Below the pieces are notes generated by a model that worked only from the letters and a program-made list of their open reading frames with translations, was not told the DNA's origin and did no database searches. Below, piece by piece: positions 7,293 through 16,151 of a stretch of 64,000 bases of DNA (the stretch's first letter is position 1; each line of letters opens with the position of its first letter). Both the position numbers and the translations under genes were made by a program. Source of the DNA: JACDAN01 sp963842235 (lineage in GTDB: Bacteria > Actinomycetota > Thermoleophilia > Gaiellales > Gaiellaceae); the NCBI GenBank assembly GCA_963842235.1, contig CAWJFT010000001.1, positions 1,798,001 to 1,862,000 on the forward strand. Direction: 5' to 3'.

Positions 7293-9827
7293 CTAGTCCG
7301 CGGAGGGCTCGTGCGGCTCGTCGTCGCCGCTCTCGCCCTTGGGCTCGTCGGGCGGGACGGTGACCTTCTCCTCGGCCGGCGGCGCGCCGGGGATGACGTC
7401 GATGGCGACCTCCTCGTCCGTGTCCGGCTTCCGGTTGACGAGAATCGTCGACCCCGGCTCGATCGTCCGTCCGAGAACGAAGTCGGCGAGCGGGTCCTCG
7501 ATGTACCGCTGGATCGCGCGGCGCAGCGGCCTCGCGCCCATGGTCGGGTCGTAGCCCTTCTCGACGAGCAGCTCCTTGGCCTCGTCGGTCAGCTCGATCT
7601 CGGCCTCATGCTCGCCCATCTGGTCCTCGAGCCGCTTCATCAGCAGGTCGACGATCAGCATGATCTCGTCGCGACTGAGCTTGTGGAAGACGATGACCTC
7701 GTCGATGCGGTTGAGGAGCTCGGGCCGGAAGACCTTCTTGAGCTCGCCCATGATCCGGTCCTTCATCTCCTCGTAGGAGAGGCCCGAGTCGTCGCCGAGC
7801 GAGAAGCCAAGGGTCTGGTTCTTCGAGATCGTGGCCGCGCCGATGTTGGACGTCATGATCACGATCGTGTTGCGGAAGTCGACCTTGCGCCCCTGAGCGT
7901 CGGTCAGCTTTCCGTCCTCGAGGATCTGCAGCAGGATGTTGAAGACGTCCGGGTGGGCCTTCTCGATCTCGTCCAGCAGGACGACCGAGTACGGCTTCCG
8001 GCGAACGGCCTCAGTGAGCTGGCCGCCCTCGTCGTAGCCGATGTAGCCGGGGGGTGAGCCGACGAGCCGGGACACGGAGTGCTTCTCCATGTACTCCGAC
8101 ATGTCGACCTGGATCATGGCCTCCTCGTCGCCGAACAGGAACTCGGCGAGGGTCCGGGCGAGCTCGGTCTTGCCGACGCCGGAGGGGCCGAGGAAGATGA
8201 ACGAGCCGGTCGGGCGCTTGGGATCCTTGATCCCCGCGCGGGCGCGGCGGATCGACTTGGAGACGGCGACGATCGCCTCTTCCTGGCCGATCACGCGCTT
8301 GTGCAGCTCGTCCTCCATCCGGATGAGCTTCTGGGACTCGGCCTCGGTCAGCTTGAAGACCGGGATGCCCGTCCACATCGAGACGATGTCGGCGATCTCG
8401 TCCTCGCCGATGACGGGCTTGTCGACGCCCTCCTCGTTCTGCCAGCTCTCCTCGAGCTCACGGCGCTTCTGGGTGAGCTTCCGCTCCTTGTCGCGCAGCG
8501 ACGCCGCCTTCTCGAACTCCTGCGCCTCGATCGACGCTTCCTTCTCGCTGCGGACCTTCTCGATCTCCTCTTCGAGCTCGCGATGCCTCGGAGGCGCGCT
8601 CATGGTCTTGATGCGCATGCGCGACGCGGCCTCGTCGATCAGGTCGATGGCCTTGTCGGGCAGGTGGCGGTCCTGGATGTAGCGGTCGGCGAGGATCGCA
8701 GCTGCGCGGAGAGCCTCGTCGGAGATCGTGCAGCGGTGATGGGCCTCGTAGCGGTCGCGGAGGCCGCGCAGGATCTCGACCGTGTCTTCGACGGACGGCT
8801 CGTCGACGCGAATCTGCTGGAAGCGCCGCTCGAGCGCGGCGTCGCGCTCCAGGTACTTCCGGTACTCGTCGAGCGTCGTCGCGCCGATCGTCTGCAGCTC
8901 GCCGCGGGCGAGCGCAGGCTTGAGGATCGACGCTGCGTCGATCGCACCCTCGGCGGCGCCCGCGCCGACGAGGTTGTGAAGCTCGTCGATGAACAGGATG
9001 ATGTCGCCGCGCTGGGTGATCTCCTTCATCACCTTCTTCAGGCGCTCCTCGAACTCGCCGCGGTACTTCGAGCCCGCCACGAGGGCGGCGAGGTCGAGCG
9101 TGTAGATCTGCTTGTTCTTGAGCAGCTCGGGCACCTGGTTCGACGAGATCCGAGCGGCGAGGCCTTCGACGACGGCCGTCTTGCCGACGCCGGGCTCGCC
9201 GATCAGCACCGGGTTGTTCTTCGTGCGGCGCGACAGGATCTGCATCACGCGCTCGATCTCGGTCTGGCGCCCGACCACCGGGTCGAGCTTTGCCTCGGCC
9301 GCGAGCTTCGTCAGGTTGCGGCCGAACTGGTCGAGCAGCTTCGAGCTCTTCGCCTTCTCGCCGGCGGCGCCTCCACCCTGCTGGCGGCGGCCGGGACCGG
9401 AGAGCATGCGGATGATCTCGTTGCGGATCTTTTCGGCGTCGGCGTCGAAGTCGAGCAGGATGCGCGCCGCGACGCCCTCGTTCTCGCGGACGAGGCCGAG
9501 CAGGATGTGCTCGGTGCCGATGTAGTTGTGGCCGAGCGAGAGCGCCTCGCGCAGCGCAAGCTCGAGCACCTTCTTCGCGCGCGGGGTGAACGGAATCTGG
9601 CCCGTCGTGACCTCGTCGCCCTGGCCGACGATGCGCGCGACCTGGGCGCGGACCTCCTCGACCGTGATGTCGAGGGACTCGAGGACGCGGGCAGCGAGAC
9701 CTTCCTCTTCACGGAGCAGCCCGAGCAGGATGTGCTCCGTGCCGATGTAGTTGTGCTTGAGGGCGCGTGCTTCGTCCTGCGCCAAGACGACCACTTGGCG
9801 GGCCCGTTCGGTGAAACGCTCAAACAA
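7293..9827 (-). CDS. clpC: ATP-dependent Clp protease ATP-binding subunit ClpC
   Basis: Hexameric AAA+ unfoldase that feeds proteins to ClpP. Parts in the 844-residue product: two Clp-N repeats (HNYIGTEHILLGLLRE at about 25-40 and HNYIGTEHILLGLVRE at about 100-114), first AAA module with Walker A GEPGVGKT (210-217), a UVR-type middle segment (AQEFEKAASLRDKERKL), a second AAA module with GPSGVGKTELA, and the Clp C-terminal domain. The acidic tail after about residue 805 is longer than usual. Start TTG 9827 gives the conserved M-F-E-R-F-T opening, with AGGGAG nine bases upstream; the longer frame to 10100 has no homology-like features. Confidence 0.96.
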   Translation of the reverse strand: MFERFTERARQVVVLAQDEARALKHNYIGTEHILLGLLREEEGLAARVLESLDITVEEVRAQVARIVGQGDEVTTGQIPFTPRAKKVLELALREALSLGHNYIGTEHILLGLVRENEGVAARILLDFDADAEKIRNEIIRMLSGPGRRQQGGGAAGEKAKSSKLLDQFGRNLTKLAAEAKLDPVVGRQTEIERVMQILSRRTKNNPVLIGEPGVGKTAVVEGLAARISSNQVPELLKNKQIYTLDLAALVAGSKYRGEFEERLKKVMKEITQRGDIILFIDELHNLVGAGAAEGAIDAASILKPALARGELQTIGATTLDEYRKYLERDAALERRFQQIRVDEPSVEDTVEILRGLRDRYEAHHRCTISDEALRAAAILADRYIQDRHLPDKAIDLIDEAASRMRIKTMSAPPRHRELEEEIEKVRSEKEASIEAQEFEKAASLRDKERKLTQKRRELEESWQNEEGVDKPVIGEDEIADIVSMWTGIPVFKLTEAESQKLIRMEDELHKRVIGQEEAIVAVSKSIRRARAGIKDPKRPTGSFIFLGPSGVGKTELARTLAEFLFGDEEAMIQVDMSEYMEKHSVSRLVGSPPGYIGYDEGGQLTEAVRRKPYSVVLLDEIEKAHPDVFNILLQILEDGKLTDAQGRKVDFRNTIVIMTSNIGAATISKNQTLGFSLGDDSGLSYEEMKDRIMGELKKVFRPELLNRIDEVIVFHKLSRDEIMLIVDLLMKRLEDQMGEHEAEIELTDEAKELLVEKGYDPTMGARPLRRAIQRYIEDPLADFVLGRTIEPGSTILVNRKPDTDEEVAIDVIPGAPPAEEKVTVPPDEPKGESGDDEPHEPSAD

Positions 9828-10056
9828 CCTTCGAATCTCCCTTCCGCGACGGTTCCGACGAGCAGCCGATCGGTCCGGCCACACCTCGAAGGTCGGCCCA
9901 TCGTAGCCCACGGTTCGGCGCCCACGTCGGACACGGGGAACGCTTTGAAAAGTCTTTACGACTGCGTAATCGCATCTTGTGAAAGAGGTTTCGGCAGAAC
10001 GGGCCAAGCGGTTTAGATCCGACGCCTCGTCAGCCGAAAGAAGTAGGTTCGGGCTC

Positions 10057-11070
10057 GTGGCAGACAGGGTTGCGCTCGTCACCGGCGGTGCGGGGTTCAT
10101 CGGGTCCCATCTCTCCGAGTTCCTGCTCGATCAGGGCTGGGAGGTCTATGCGCTCGACGATCTCTCCACGGGCTCCGAGGCGAACGTCGCGCAGCTCGTC
10201 AAGGACCCGCGCTTCCACCTGGCCGTGGAGTCGGTGCTCTCGCCTTCCGTGGTCAGCGAGCTCGTCCATCGCTCCGACGCCGTCTTCCACCTGGCGGCCG
10301 CCGTCGGCGTCCGGCTGATCGTCGAGCGGCCGGGCCACACGCTGCTCACAAACGTCCGTGGGACGGAGAACGTCCTGGAATACGCGAGCCGCTTCGACAA
10401 GCCCGTTCTCGTCGCCTCCAGCTCGGAGGTCTACGGGGACCACGAGGCCGAGAACCTCCCTCTTCGGGAGGACGCGCGCCGCATCTACGGCCCGACGACG
10501 GCGAAGCGCTGGGCCTACGCGGACTCGAAGGCGATGGACGAGTTCCTCGCGCTCGCGAGGCACGAGGAGGACGGTTTGCGCTGTGTCATCGCCCGCCTCT
10601 TCAACACCGTCGGCCCGCGGCAGAGCGGCCAGTACGGGAACGTGATCCCTCGCTTCGTCCAGGCGGCACTCGCCGGCTCGCCCCTGGAGATCCACGGCGA
10701 CGGGACGCAGACCCGCTGCTTCTGCCATGTCGCCGACACGGTGCGGGCACTCGCCGCACTGGCGGAGGAGCCGACGACGACCGGGCAGATCTACAACGTC
10801 GGCTCGACCGAGTCCGTGACGATCCTCGAGCTGGCCGAGCGGGTACTCAGGGCAACCGGCAGCTCTTCAGAGCTCCTCTTCGTCCCCTACGAGGAGGTCT
10901 ACGGGCACGGAATCGAGGAGATGTTCCAGCGGATGCCCTCGATCGAGAAGATCACCGAGGCCCTCGGCTGGGCGCCGACCATCGAACTCGACGGAATCCT
11001 GGCCGAGGTTGTCGAGGATCGGAGGCTCAGTCCCGCTGGCGTAGCGCGGGAAACAGGATCACGTCCCTGA
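10057..11070 (+). CDS. NAD-dependent epimerase/dehydratase (UDP-glucose 4-epimerase-like)
   Basis: Extended short-chain dehydrogenase of 337 residues acting on nucleotide sugars. The NAD-binding loop is VTGGAGFIGSHLSEFLL near the N terminus. VFHLAAAVGV, the catalytic ASSSEVYGDH serine region and a YADSK (YxxxK) pair follow. RLFNTVGPRQSGQYGNVIPRF and GDGTQTRCFCHVADTVRAL are typical of GalE/WbpP-like enzymes. Substrate is not predictable. GTG 10057 is preferred because the fold begins five residues later; GTG 9979 in the same frame is possible. Divergent from clpC; its last 44 bases overlap lysS in antisense. Confidence 0.88.
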   Translation: MADRVALVTGGAGFIGSHLSEFLLDQGWEVYALDDLSTGSEANVAQLVKDPRFHLAVESVLSPSVVSELVHRSDAVFHLAAAVGVRLIVERPGHTLLTNVRGTENVLEYASRFDKPVLVASSSEVYGDHEAENLPLREDARRIYGPTTAKRWAYADSKAMDEFLALARHEEDGLRCVIARLFNTVGPRQSGQYGNVIPRFVQAALAGSPLEIHGDGTQTRCFCHVADTVRALAALAEEPTTTGQIYNVGSTESVTILELAERVLRATGSSSELLFVPYEEVYGHGIEEMFQRMPSIEKITEALGWAPTIELDGILAEVVEDRRLSPAGVARETGSRP

Positions 11071-12391
11071 TCGTTTCCCGGCCGGTCAGGACCATCGCTA
11101 GGCGGTCGATGCCGAGGCCGATTCCGCCGGTCGGCGGCATCCCGTAGGCGAGCGCCTCGACGTAGTCCGGATCGCCCGGCTCACCGCCCGCCTCCGCCGC
11201 CTGCTGCTCGAACCGCTCAGCCTGCTCGTCGGGGTCATTGATCTCGGTGAAGGCGTTTCCGAGCTCCATGCCGCCGACGAAGTACTCGAAGCGCTCGACG
11301 ATCGACGGATCGTCCTCCGTCGCCCGAGCGAAGGGCGAGAGCTCGACCGGATAGTCGTGGAGGATCGTCGGCTCGATGAGACTCGGCTCCACGAACGAGC
11401 TCAGCGCATGGTCGACGAGCTGGGCCCAGCTCTTGTCCGCCGAGGTGTCGATGCCCCGTGTCTCTAGCCGCCGCCGCAATTCGTCGGCGTCACGCGTCCA
11501 GAGCCCTTCGGCTTCGAGCGCATCGAGAAGCTTGACGCGCCGCCAGGGCGGGGCGACGTCGATCTCGTGGCCGCGAAAGGTGACCTTGGTCGTGCCGAGC
11601 ACCTCCTGGGCGACGGCTGCGACGAGCTGCTCGATGCGCTCCATCGTGTCCCGGTAGTCGGCGTACGCCTCGTACCACTCGACCATCGTGAACTCGGGCT
11701 GATGCTTGTAGGAGACGCTCTCGTTGCGGAAATCCCGCCCCAGCTCGTAGACGCGCTCGAGGCCGCCGACGATCAGTCGCTTGAGATAGAGCTCGGTCGC
11801 GATCCGCAGGTAGAGATCGGTGTCGAGCTCGTTCGAATGCGTGACGAACGGCTCCGCGAAGGCGCCGCCGTAGCGCGGCTGGAGAACGGGCGTCTCGACC
11901 TCGACGAAGCCCCACTCGTCGAGCTGCCGCCGGATCGCGGTCACCATCCGCGTGCGGATGTCAAAGTCGCGCCGCGTCTCCTCGTTCACCAGGAGATCGA
12001 GGTACCGCTGGCGATAACGTGCTTCCACGTCCTTGAGGCCGTGGAACGTGTCGGGCAGAGGGCGCTTGATCTTCGCGAGCAGCTCGAATTCGTCGACGGC
12101 CAGCGACGGCTCGCCGCGCCTCGTGCGCGCAGGGCGGCCCTTCACGCCGACGATGTCGCCGAGATCGACGTCCACGGGCCCGGTGCGCTCCGTCTGGATC
12201 AGGAGCTGGATGCGGCCCGAGCGGTCGACGAGATCGAGGAAGACGAGCTTCCCCATATCCCGCCGGGCCATGACCCGCCCGGCCAAGCGGCGGGTCTCGG
12301 TGCCTTCCTGGCCCGACTCGAGCGGATCAGCCTCCGCGCGGACCGAAGCAATCTCGACGCGGTCGGGAAACCGCTTCGGCAGCGAGCTCAC
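11027..12391 (-). CDS. lysS: Lysine--tRNA ligase, class II
   Basis: Charges tRNA-Lys. An N-terminal OB-fold anticodon-binding domain (RDMGKLVFLDLVDRSGRIQL) is followed by a class II catalytic core: motif 2 as FRNESVSYKHQPEFTMVEWY and motif 3 as GIGLGIDRLAMVLTG. 454 residues is about 40 shorter than most LysS; the shortfall is at the N terminus before the OB fold. Starts at GTG 12391. The coaX, lysS, clpC grouping also occurs in mycobacteria. The gene lies 168 bases downstream of greA, with several hairpins between them, so it may have its own promoter. Confidence 0.96.
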   Translation of the reverse strand: MSSLPKRFPDRVEIASVRAEADPLESGQEGTETRRLAGRVMARRDMGKLVFLDLVDRSGRIQLLIQTERTGPVDVDLGDIVGVKGRPARTRRGEPSLAVDEFELLAKIKRPLPDTFHGLKDVEARYRQRYLDLLVNEETRRDFDIRTRMVTAIRRQLDEWGFVEVETPVLQPRYGGAFAEPFVTHSNELDTDLYLRIATELYLKRLIVGGLERVYELGRDFRNESVSYKHQPEFTMVEWYEAYADYRDTMERIEQLVAAVAQEVLGTTKVTFRGHEIDVAPPWRRVKLLDALEAEGLWTRDADELRRRLETRGIDTSADKSWAQLVDHALSSFVEPSLIEPTILHDYPVELSPFARATEDDPSIVERFEYFVGGMELGNAFTEINDPDEQAERFEQQAAEAGGEPGDPDYVEALAYGMPPTGGIGLGIDRLAMVLTGRETIRDVILFPALRQRD

Positions 12392-12422
12392 AGTCGCGCG
12401 AGTCTAGTGCCGTCCATCCGAC

Positions 12423-12447
12423 GCGGAGCGGGCTGTGCCCGCTCCGC
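12423..12447. other. 11-bp perfect palindromic hairpin in the greA-lysS gap
   Basis: Arms GCGGAGCGGGC and GCCCGCTCCGC with a three-base loop. No T-tract follows on either strand. It lies downstream of greA and just before the lysS start, so it may end greA mRNA, protect it, or sit in the lysS leader. Confidence 0.6.
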
Positions 12448-12524
12448 CGCTACGGCTCCTCGAGAGGGAAGCGAGCGACGGATCTGGGCCGCGCGCCGCG
12501 AAGCGGCGCCCGGCTTCATATCGG

Positions 12525-12571
12525 TCGCCGAAAGTCGCCAGACTTTCGGCGAAAAGCGGCTATGCCGCTTT
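12525..12571 (-). terminator. Double hairpin at the greA stop codon, probable 3' end
   Basis: On the minus strand the greA TAG stop lies in the loop region of an 8-bp hairpin AAAGCGGC/GCCGCTTT followed by TTTT. Immediately after comes a perfect 12-bp hairpin (12525-12536 with 12541-12552, arms TCGCCGAAAGTC and GACTTTCGGCGA). The first one with its short T-run could work as an intrinsic terminator; the second could stabilise the 3' end. Confidence 0.6.
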
Positions 12572-13033
12572 AATCTCGAGGATCTTGTATTTGAGAGATC
12601 CGCGAGGCGTCGAGACCTCGACGGTCTCGCCCTTCTTCTTGCCGATGATCGCCCTGCCCACCGGCGACTCGTTCGAGAGCTTCTGCTCTGAAGGATTCGC
12701 CTCGGCGGAGCCGACGATGTGGTACTCGACCGTCTCCTTGGCGGCGACGTCGCGCAGGCGAACGTGTGAGCCGACGCTGACGACGTCCTTGCTGATCTCC
12801 TTCTTGTCGATCACGCGCGCTGCCATGAGGCGCTCTTCGAGCTGCGAGATGCGGTGCTCGAGCATCGCCTGTTCGTTCTTGGCGTGGTCGTATTCGGCGT
12901 TCTCGGCGATGTCGCCGAACTCACGCGCGATGCGGATGCGATCGGCGACCTCGCGACGCTTCTCGGTCGACAGGTACTCGATCTCGTCCTTCAGCTTTTT
13001 GTAACCCTCGGGGGTGAGGATCACTTCCTTCAC
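12560..13033 (-). CDS. greA: Transcription elongation factor GreA
   Basis: Rescues backtracked RNA polymerase by stimulating transcript cleavage. 157 residues: an N-terminal antiparallel coiled coil with the acidic tip GDIAENAEYDHAK (the Asp and Glu that act in the polymerase active site) and a C-terminal FKBP-like domain (VGRAIIGKKKGETVEVSTP). Start GTG 13033 in GTGAAGGAAGTGATCC, preceded by GAGGAGG. The upstream promoter is good. It ends in a double hairpin. Confidence 0.97.
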   Translation of the reverse strand: MKEVILTPEGYKKLKDEIEYLSTEKRREVADRIRIAREFGDIAENAEYDHAKNEQAMLEHRISQLEERLMAARVIDKKEISKDVVSVGSHVRLRDVAAKETVEYHIVGSAEANPSEQKLSNESPVGRAIIGKKKGETVEVSTPRGSLKYKILEIKAA

Positions 13034-13094
13034 TCAGGGCCTCCTCGTGCCAAACAAAAACGCGCGGGCCTCAAGCGGCCCTCGCGGGGCGGGC

Positions 13095-13123
13095 ATGGTA
13101 CCTACGCGATCGGATGACGTCAA
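13095..13123 (-). promoter_or_regulatory. Predicted greA promoter
   Basis: Minus strand TTGACG (13118-13123) and TACCAT (13095-13100) separated by exactly 17 bases. It is the best sigma-A-like site in the greA-dus divergent gap and leaves a leader of about 55 nt. Confidence 0.55.
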
Positions 13124-13141
13124 ACGAACTGGGCTAGCATT

Positions 13142-14209
13142 TTGCGCTCTGTGCAGGTGAATCTCTCCTCCGCCTGGCGGATCGGCCCGGTTGAGATCCC
13201 GACCCGGGTCGTGCTCGCCCCGATGGCCGGCGTGAGTGTGCAGGCATTTCGCCGCCAGGGACGGCGTTTTGGGGCCGGCCTCGTCTGCTCCGAGATGGTC
13301 AGCTGCGCCGGGCTGGAGCACCGGAACGAACGGACCCTCGGGTACCTGCGGATCGCATCGGACGAGCATCCGCTCGCCGTCCAGATTTTCGGTTCGAACC
13401 CGGCCACGATGGCCGAGGCCGCCCGCATGGTCGAGGACGCCGGCGCAGACCTGATCGACATCAACTTCGGCTGCCCGGTCAAGAAGGTGACGAAGACGGG
13501 CGCCGGAGCCACGCTGCTTGAGGATCCCGATCGCGCCGAGGCGATCGTCCGGGCCGTCTCGCGGGCCGTGTCCGTCCCGGTCACCGTGAAGATGCGGCGC
13601 GGACTGGAAAACGGGTCGCGCGCGTGTCTTGCACTCGGGCCGCGGCTCGTCGATGCAGGAGCCGCCTCGCTGACGCTCCATCCTCGCTCTGCCCGGCAGA
13701 TGTACACCGGCGAGGCCGACCATTCGCTCACGGCCGAGCTGGTCGAGCTCGTCGACGTTCCGGTCGTGGCCTCCGGGGACATCACGTCCAGAGCCAGGGC
13801 GCAGGTGGTGCTCGCGACGACCGGAGCGGAAGCGGTCATGGTCGGACGCGCCGCGCAGGGAAACCCGTGGGCGATCCGCGAGATCGTCGGCGAGTCGCGG
13901 GGCGATCCGGCGCGCGAGGAAGTGGTCGCCGAGCTCCTGCTCTTCGTCCGCGAGACGGTGCGCGAGCTCGGAGAACGGCGCGCGACGAGCTTCCTGAAGA
14001 AGTTCTACGGCTGGTACCTCGGCTCCGGACGCTTTCCGAGGGCCTTCAAGCAGGAGCTGACCCAGCTCGAGACGCTCGCCCAGGTAGAGGAGCGGCTGCT
14101 CTCAAAGGCTCCCGGCGCGGCGTTCCTCCTCGCCCGTTTGGAGCAGGAACACGCTCCAGCAGCGGAAACCGAGCTCGATCTCCCCATCTCGATCTACGGC
14201 GGAGGCTAG
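13142..14209 (+). CDS. dus: tRNA-dihydrouridine synthase
   Basis: FMN enzyme reducing uridines in the tRNA D-loop. TIM barrel motifs: VVLAPMAGVSVQAFRRQG, the active-site region DINFGCPVKKVTKTGAGA with Cys111, VTVKMRRG, TLHPRSARQMYTG and VMVGRAAQGNPW. 355 residues from TTG 13142. GTG 13151 in frame is an equally good start: a -10-like TAGCAT lies at 13135-13140, so the transcript would begin near 13148 and the mRNA would be close to leaderless. The C-terminal helical domain (ATSFLKKFYGWYLG) is present. Which uridine is modified cannot be told. Confidence 0.93.
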   Translation: MRSVQVNLSSAWRIGPVEIPTRVVLAPMAGVSVQAFRRQGRRFGAGLVCSEMVSCAGLEHRNERTLGYLRIASDEHPLAVQIFGSNPATMAEAARMVEDAGADLIDINFGCPVKKVTKTGAGATLLEDPDRAEAIVRAVSRAVSVPVTVKMRRGLENGSRACLALGPRLVDAGAASLTLHPRSARQMYTGEADHSLTAELVELVDVPVVASGDITSRARAQVVLATTGAEAVMVGRAAQGNPWAIREIVGESRGDPAREEVVAELLLFVRETVRELGERRATSFLKKFYGWYLGSGRFPRAFKQELTQLETLAQVEERLLSKAPGAAFLLARLEQEHAPAAETELDLPISIYGGG

Positions 14210-14283
14210 ACCGCGTTCCAACCAGAGCCGAAGCGGGAATAACGCCGCGACCGGCCCTTATGGCTGCATTCAGGAGGTACCTG

Positions 14284-14928
14284 ATGGCAGAAGCAACGAA
14301 AACCACTCCGGAAGACACGAGGGTGGACGAAACGGTCGAGACCGGCCGTCCCGTACCGCCCGAGCCACAAGCAACCGCCGAGCCGTCCAGCGGCATTCCG
14401 GCGGCCCGGGAGCGCTTCGGCGGCCTCGACGTCCCGGCAGGCATCGTGGGGGCGGTGACGACGCTGGCCTCGGCGGCCATTCTCAGCGTGCTGGTCGCGG
14501 CGGTGATCGGAACCATCGGCTCTCCGGACAGCCTCACCCGCAATGCGGAAGAGCTGCCGACATGGAGCCTCTTCACCGGTGTCGCCGTGCTCCTCGTCGC
14601 CGGACTGATCGGCGGCTGGGTCGCCGGGCGAATGGCGCGCTACGACGGAGCTCGAAACGGCTTTACGACCGGCATCTGGATGCTGCTCATCATCGCCTTG
14701 CTGGCAGCGCTCGGAGCCTGGATCGACGTCGAGTACAACGGCCTCTTCCATATCGAGCGGCCTGACTGGTTCGCCTGGGACGGACTCACCTGGGAGACTC
14801 TCATTGGCGCCGGCGCCGGCATCCTCGCCGTCTTCCTCGGCGGCACGATCGGCGGGATGTGGGGCGAGCGCTTCCATCGGCGCGTCGACAAGACCGTCGT
14901 CGCGACTCCCTCAGAAAAAACGGCCTAG
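14284..14928 (+). CDS. Predicted four-helix membrane protein of unknown function
   Basis: 214 residues. The first 50 are hydrophilic, rich in Thr, Glu and Pro. Then come four hydrophobic stretches: about 56-76 (AGIVGAVTTLASAAILSVLV), 97-117 (LFTGVAVLLVAGLIGGWVAG), 129-146 (GIWMLLIIALLAALGAWI) and 177-197 (IGAGAGILAVFLGGTIGGMW). The Gly-rich second and fourth helices look like a repeated hairpin. It starts at ATG 14284 with an AGGAGGT ribosome site eight bases upstream, one of the best in the window. I do not recognise a named family. It follows dus by 74 bases and is convergent with coaX. Confidence 0.75.
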   Translation: MAEATKTTPEDTRVDETVETGRPVPPEPQATAEPSSGIPAARERFGGLDVPAGIVGAVTTLASAAILSVLVAAVIGTIGSPDSLTRNAEELPTWSLFTGVAVLLVAGLIGGWVAGRMARYDGARNGFTTGIWMLLIIALLAALGAWIDVEYNGLFHIERPDWFAWDGLTWETLIGAGAGILAVFLGGTIGGMWGERFHRRVDKTVVATPSEKTA

Positions 14929-14958
14929 AAGCGGCGAGGGGCGGGCGGTGTCCGCCCC

Positions 14959-15708
14959 TCAGCCGTTCAACACCCAGATCAGCCGCAGGCCCTCGAGCGT
15001 GAGGAACGGGTCGACGGTCTCGATCGTGCGCGAATGCGGAGCGATCAGCTCGGCCAGCCCGCCAGTGGCAACGGCACGAGCCTCAGCATCGAGCTCGCCC
15101 CTGATGCGGCCGACGATCTCGTCCACCTGGCCCGCAAAGCCGTAGACGAGGCCGGACTGCAATGCCGCTCCAGTCGTCTTGCCGATCACAGACTCCGGGG
15201 CCGTGAAATCGACCTGATAGAGCCGCGCGGCCCGCGCGAAGAGCGCGTCCATGGACACCTCGATCCCAGGCGCGAGCACCCCGCCGACGTACTCGCCGGC
15301 GGGAGAGACGACGTCGAAGTTCGTCGACGTGCCGAAGTCGACGACGATGCAGGGCGGCCCGTAGCGCTCGCGCGCGGCGAGCGCGTTCGCGATTCGATCG
15401 GGGCCGACCTCGCGCGGGTCGTCGTAGCGAATGGGAATGCCGGTCTTGACCCCGGGGCCGGCGACCAGGATCGGCGCGCCCACCCACCGGGCCGCGAAGT
15501 CCTCGTAGGAGCGGACGAGCGACGGCACGGTGGACGACAGGCAGATGCCGTCGACGGCCTCGAGGTCGACGAGCCCCGTGAGGAGCACGCCGAGCTCGTC
15601 ACCCGTGCGATCCGGCTCCGTCGCGGCGCGCCGAGTCTCCCCGAGCTGGGCGTCCTCGAACAGCCCGTAGACGGTTTGGGTATTGCCTACATCAACCGCT
15701 AAGAGCAA
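14959..15708 (-). CDS. coaX: Type III pantothenate kinase
   Basis: First step of coenzyme A synthesis, phosphorylating pantothenate. ASKHA-fold kinase with N-terminal MLLAVDVGNTQTVYGLF, the type III phosphate loop, followed by DPREVGPDRIANALAARERYG and VVDFGTSTNFDVV with the catalytic Asp, and GGVLAPGIEVSMDAL. 249 residues, normal. It sits in the same neighbourhood as lysS and clpC, as in mycobacteria, but panC and panD are not next to it here. Confidence 0.96.
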   Translation of the reverse strand: MLLAVDVGNTQTVYGLFEDAQLGETRRAATEPDRTGDELGVLLTGLVDLEAVDGICLSSTVPSLVRSYEDFAARWVGAPILVAGPGVKTGIPIRYDDPREVGPDRIANALAARERYGPPCIVVDFGTSTNFDVVSPAGEYVGGVLAPGIEVSMDALFARAARLYQVDFTAPESVIGKTTGAALQSGLVYGFAGQVDEIVGRIRGELDAEARAVATGGLAELIAPHSRTIETVDPFLTLEGLRLIWVLNG

Positions 15709-15729
15709 CGCGCCGAAGCTGGGCTAAAC

Positions 15730-15786
15730 GGCTGCACCGGCAAAGCCGGCACAACCTCTCATGGTCGGCGCCGCCAAGTCGGCGCC
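15730..15786 (-). repeat. 57-bp double-hairpin repeat, copy A (downstream of DUF2469)
   Basis: Begins directly after the TAA stop of the leftward DUF2469 gene. It holds a GGCGCC palindrome pair (15767-15772, 15781-15786) and a 12-bp hairpin (15730-15741 with 15745-15756) with AAA at the apex on the plus strand. The plus strand has C-A mismatches; the minus strand turns all of them into G-U pairs, so the sense RNA folds perfectly. Nearly identical to 26829-26885. Confidence 0.8.
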
Positions 15787-16146
15787 TTATTCGTCGTCGC
15801 GGAGCGGCTCGCCGATCCTGTCGGCCAGACCCTCGGCGGTCAGCTTCGGCTCCTCGCCCTCGCCGCGCAGCTCCTCGACCGTCACGTCGCTGGACGTGTA
15901 GACCTCGGCGCGCGGGATCATCCTGGTCGGTCGGTTCTTGTCCCAAACCCACACGTCTTCCATGCGCAGATGGAAGAAGGGGTAGCTGGGCTGCGGGACG
16001 TACCGGAGATCCAGCGTGTTGCAGAGGTACGTGGCGTCCTGCGTGAGCACGCAGTAACGGAACAGCCCGAAAACGGCCGTGTACTCCTTCTTCAGCTGGA
16101 GCTCGAGCTCAGCCTCGAACTCGTCGAGCTCATCGAGGTGGGACAT
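15787..16146 (-). CDS. DUF2469-family protein (conserved in actinobacteria)
   Basis: 119 residues. The family pattern is clear: an acidic N-terminal helix (ELDEFEAELELQLKKEYTAV), FGLFRYCVLTQDATYLCNTL, and FHLRMEDVWVWDKNRPTRMI followed by DVTVEEL. DUF2469 proteins occur throughout Actinomycetota, often near genes for RNase HII, signal peptidase or rplS; the function is unknown. Here the neighbours are folK and coaX. The acidic tail after residue 95 is specific to this copy. Its presence supports an actinobacterial origin of the window. Confidence 0.85.
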   Translation of the reverse strand: MSHLDELDEFEAELELQLKKEYTAVFGLFRYCVLTQDATYLCNTLDLRYVPQPSYPFFHLRMEDVWVWDKNRPTRMIPRAEVYTSSDVTVEELRGEGEEPKLTAEGLADRIGEPLRDDE

Positions 16147-16151
16147 CGCGA

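Noticed and set aside
8079..10016. A 645-codon open frame on the plus strand opposite clpC
   Set aside because: It mirrors clpC codon structure in high-GC DNA; repeated charged low-complexity residues and no family motif show it is an antisense shadow.
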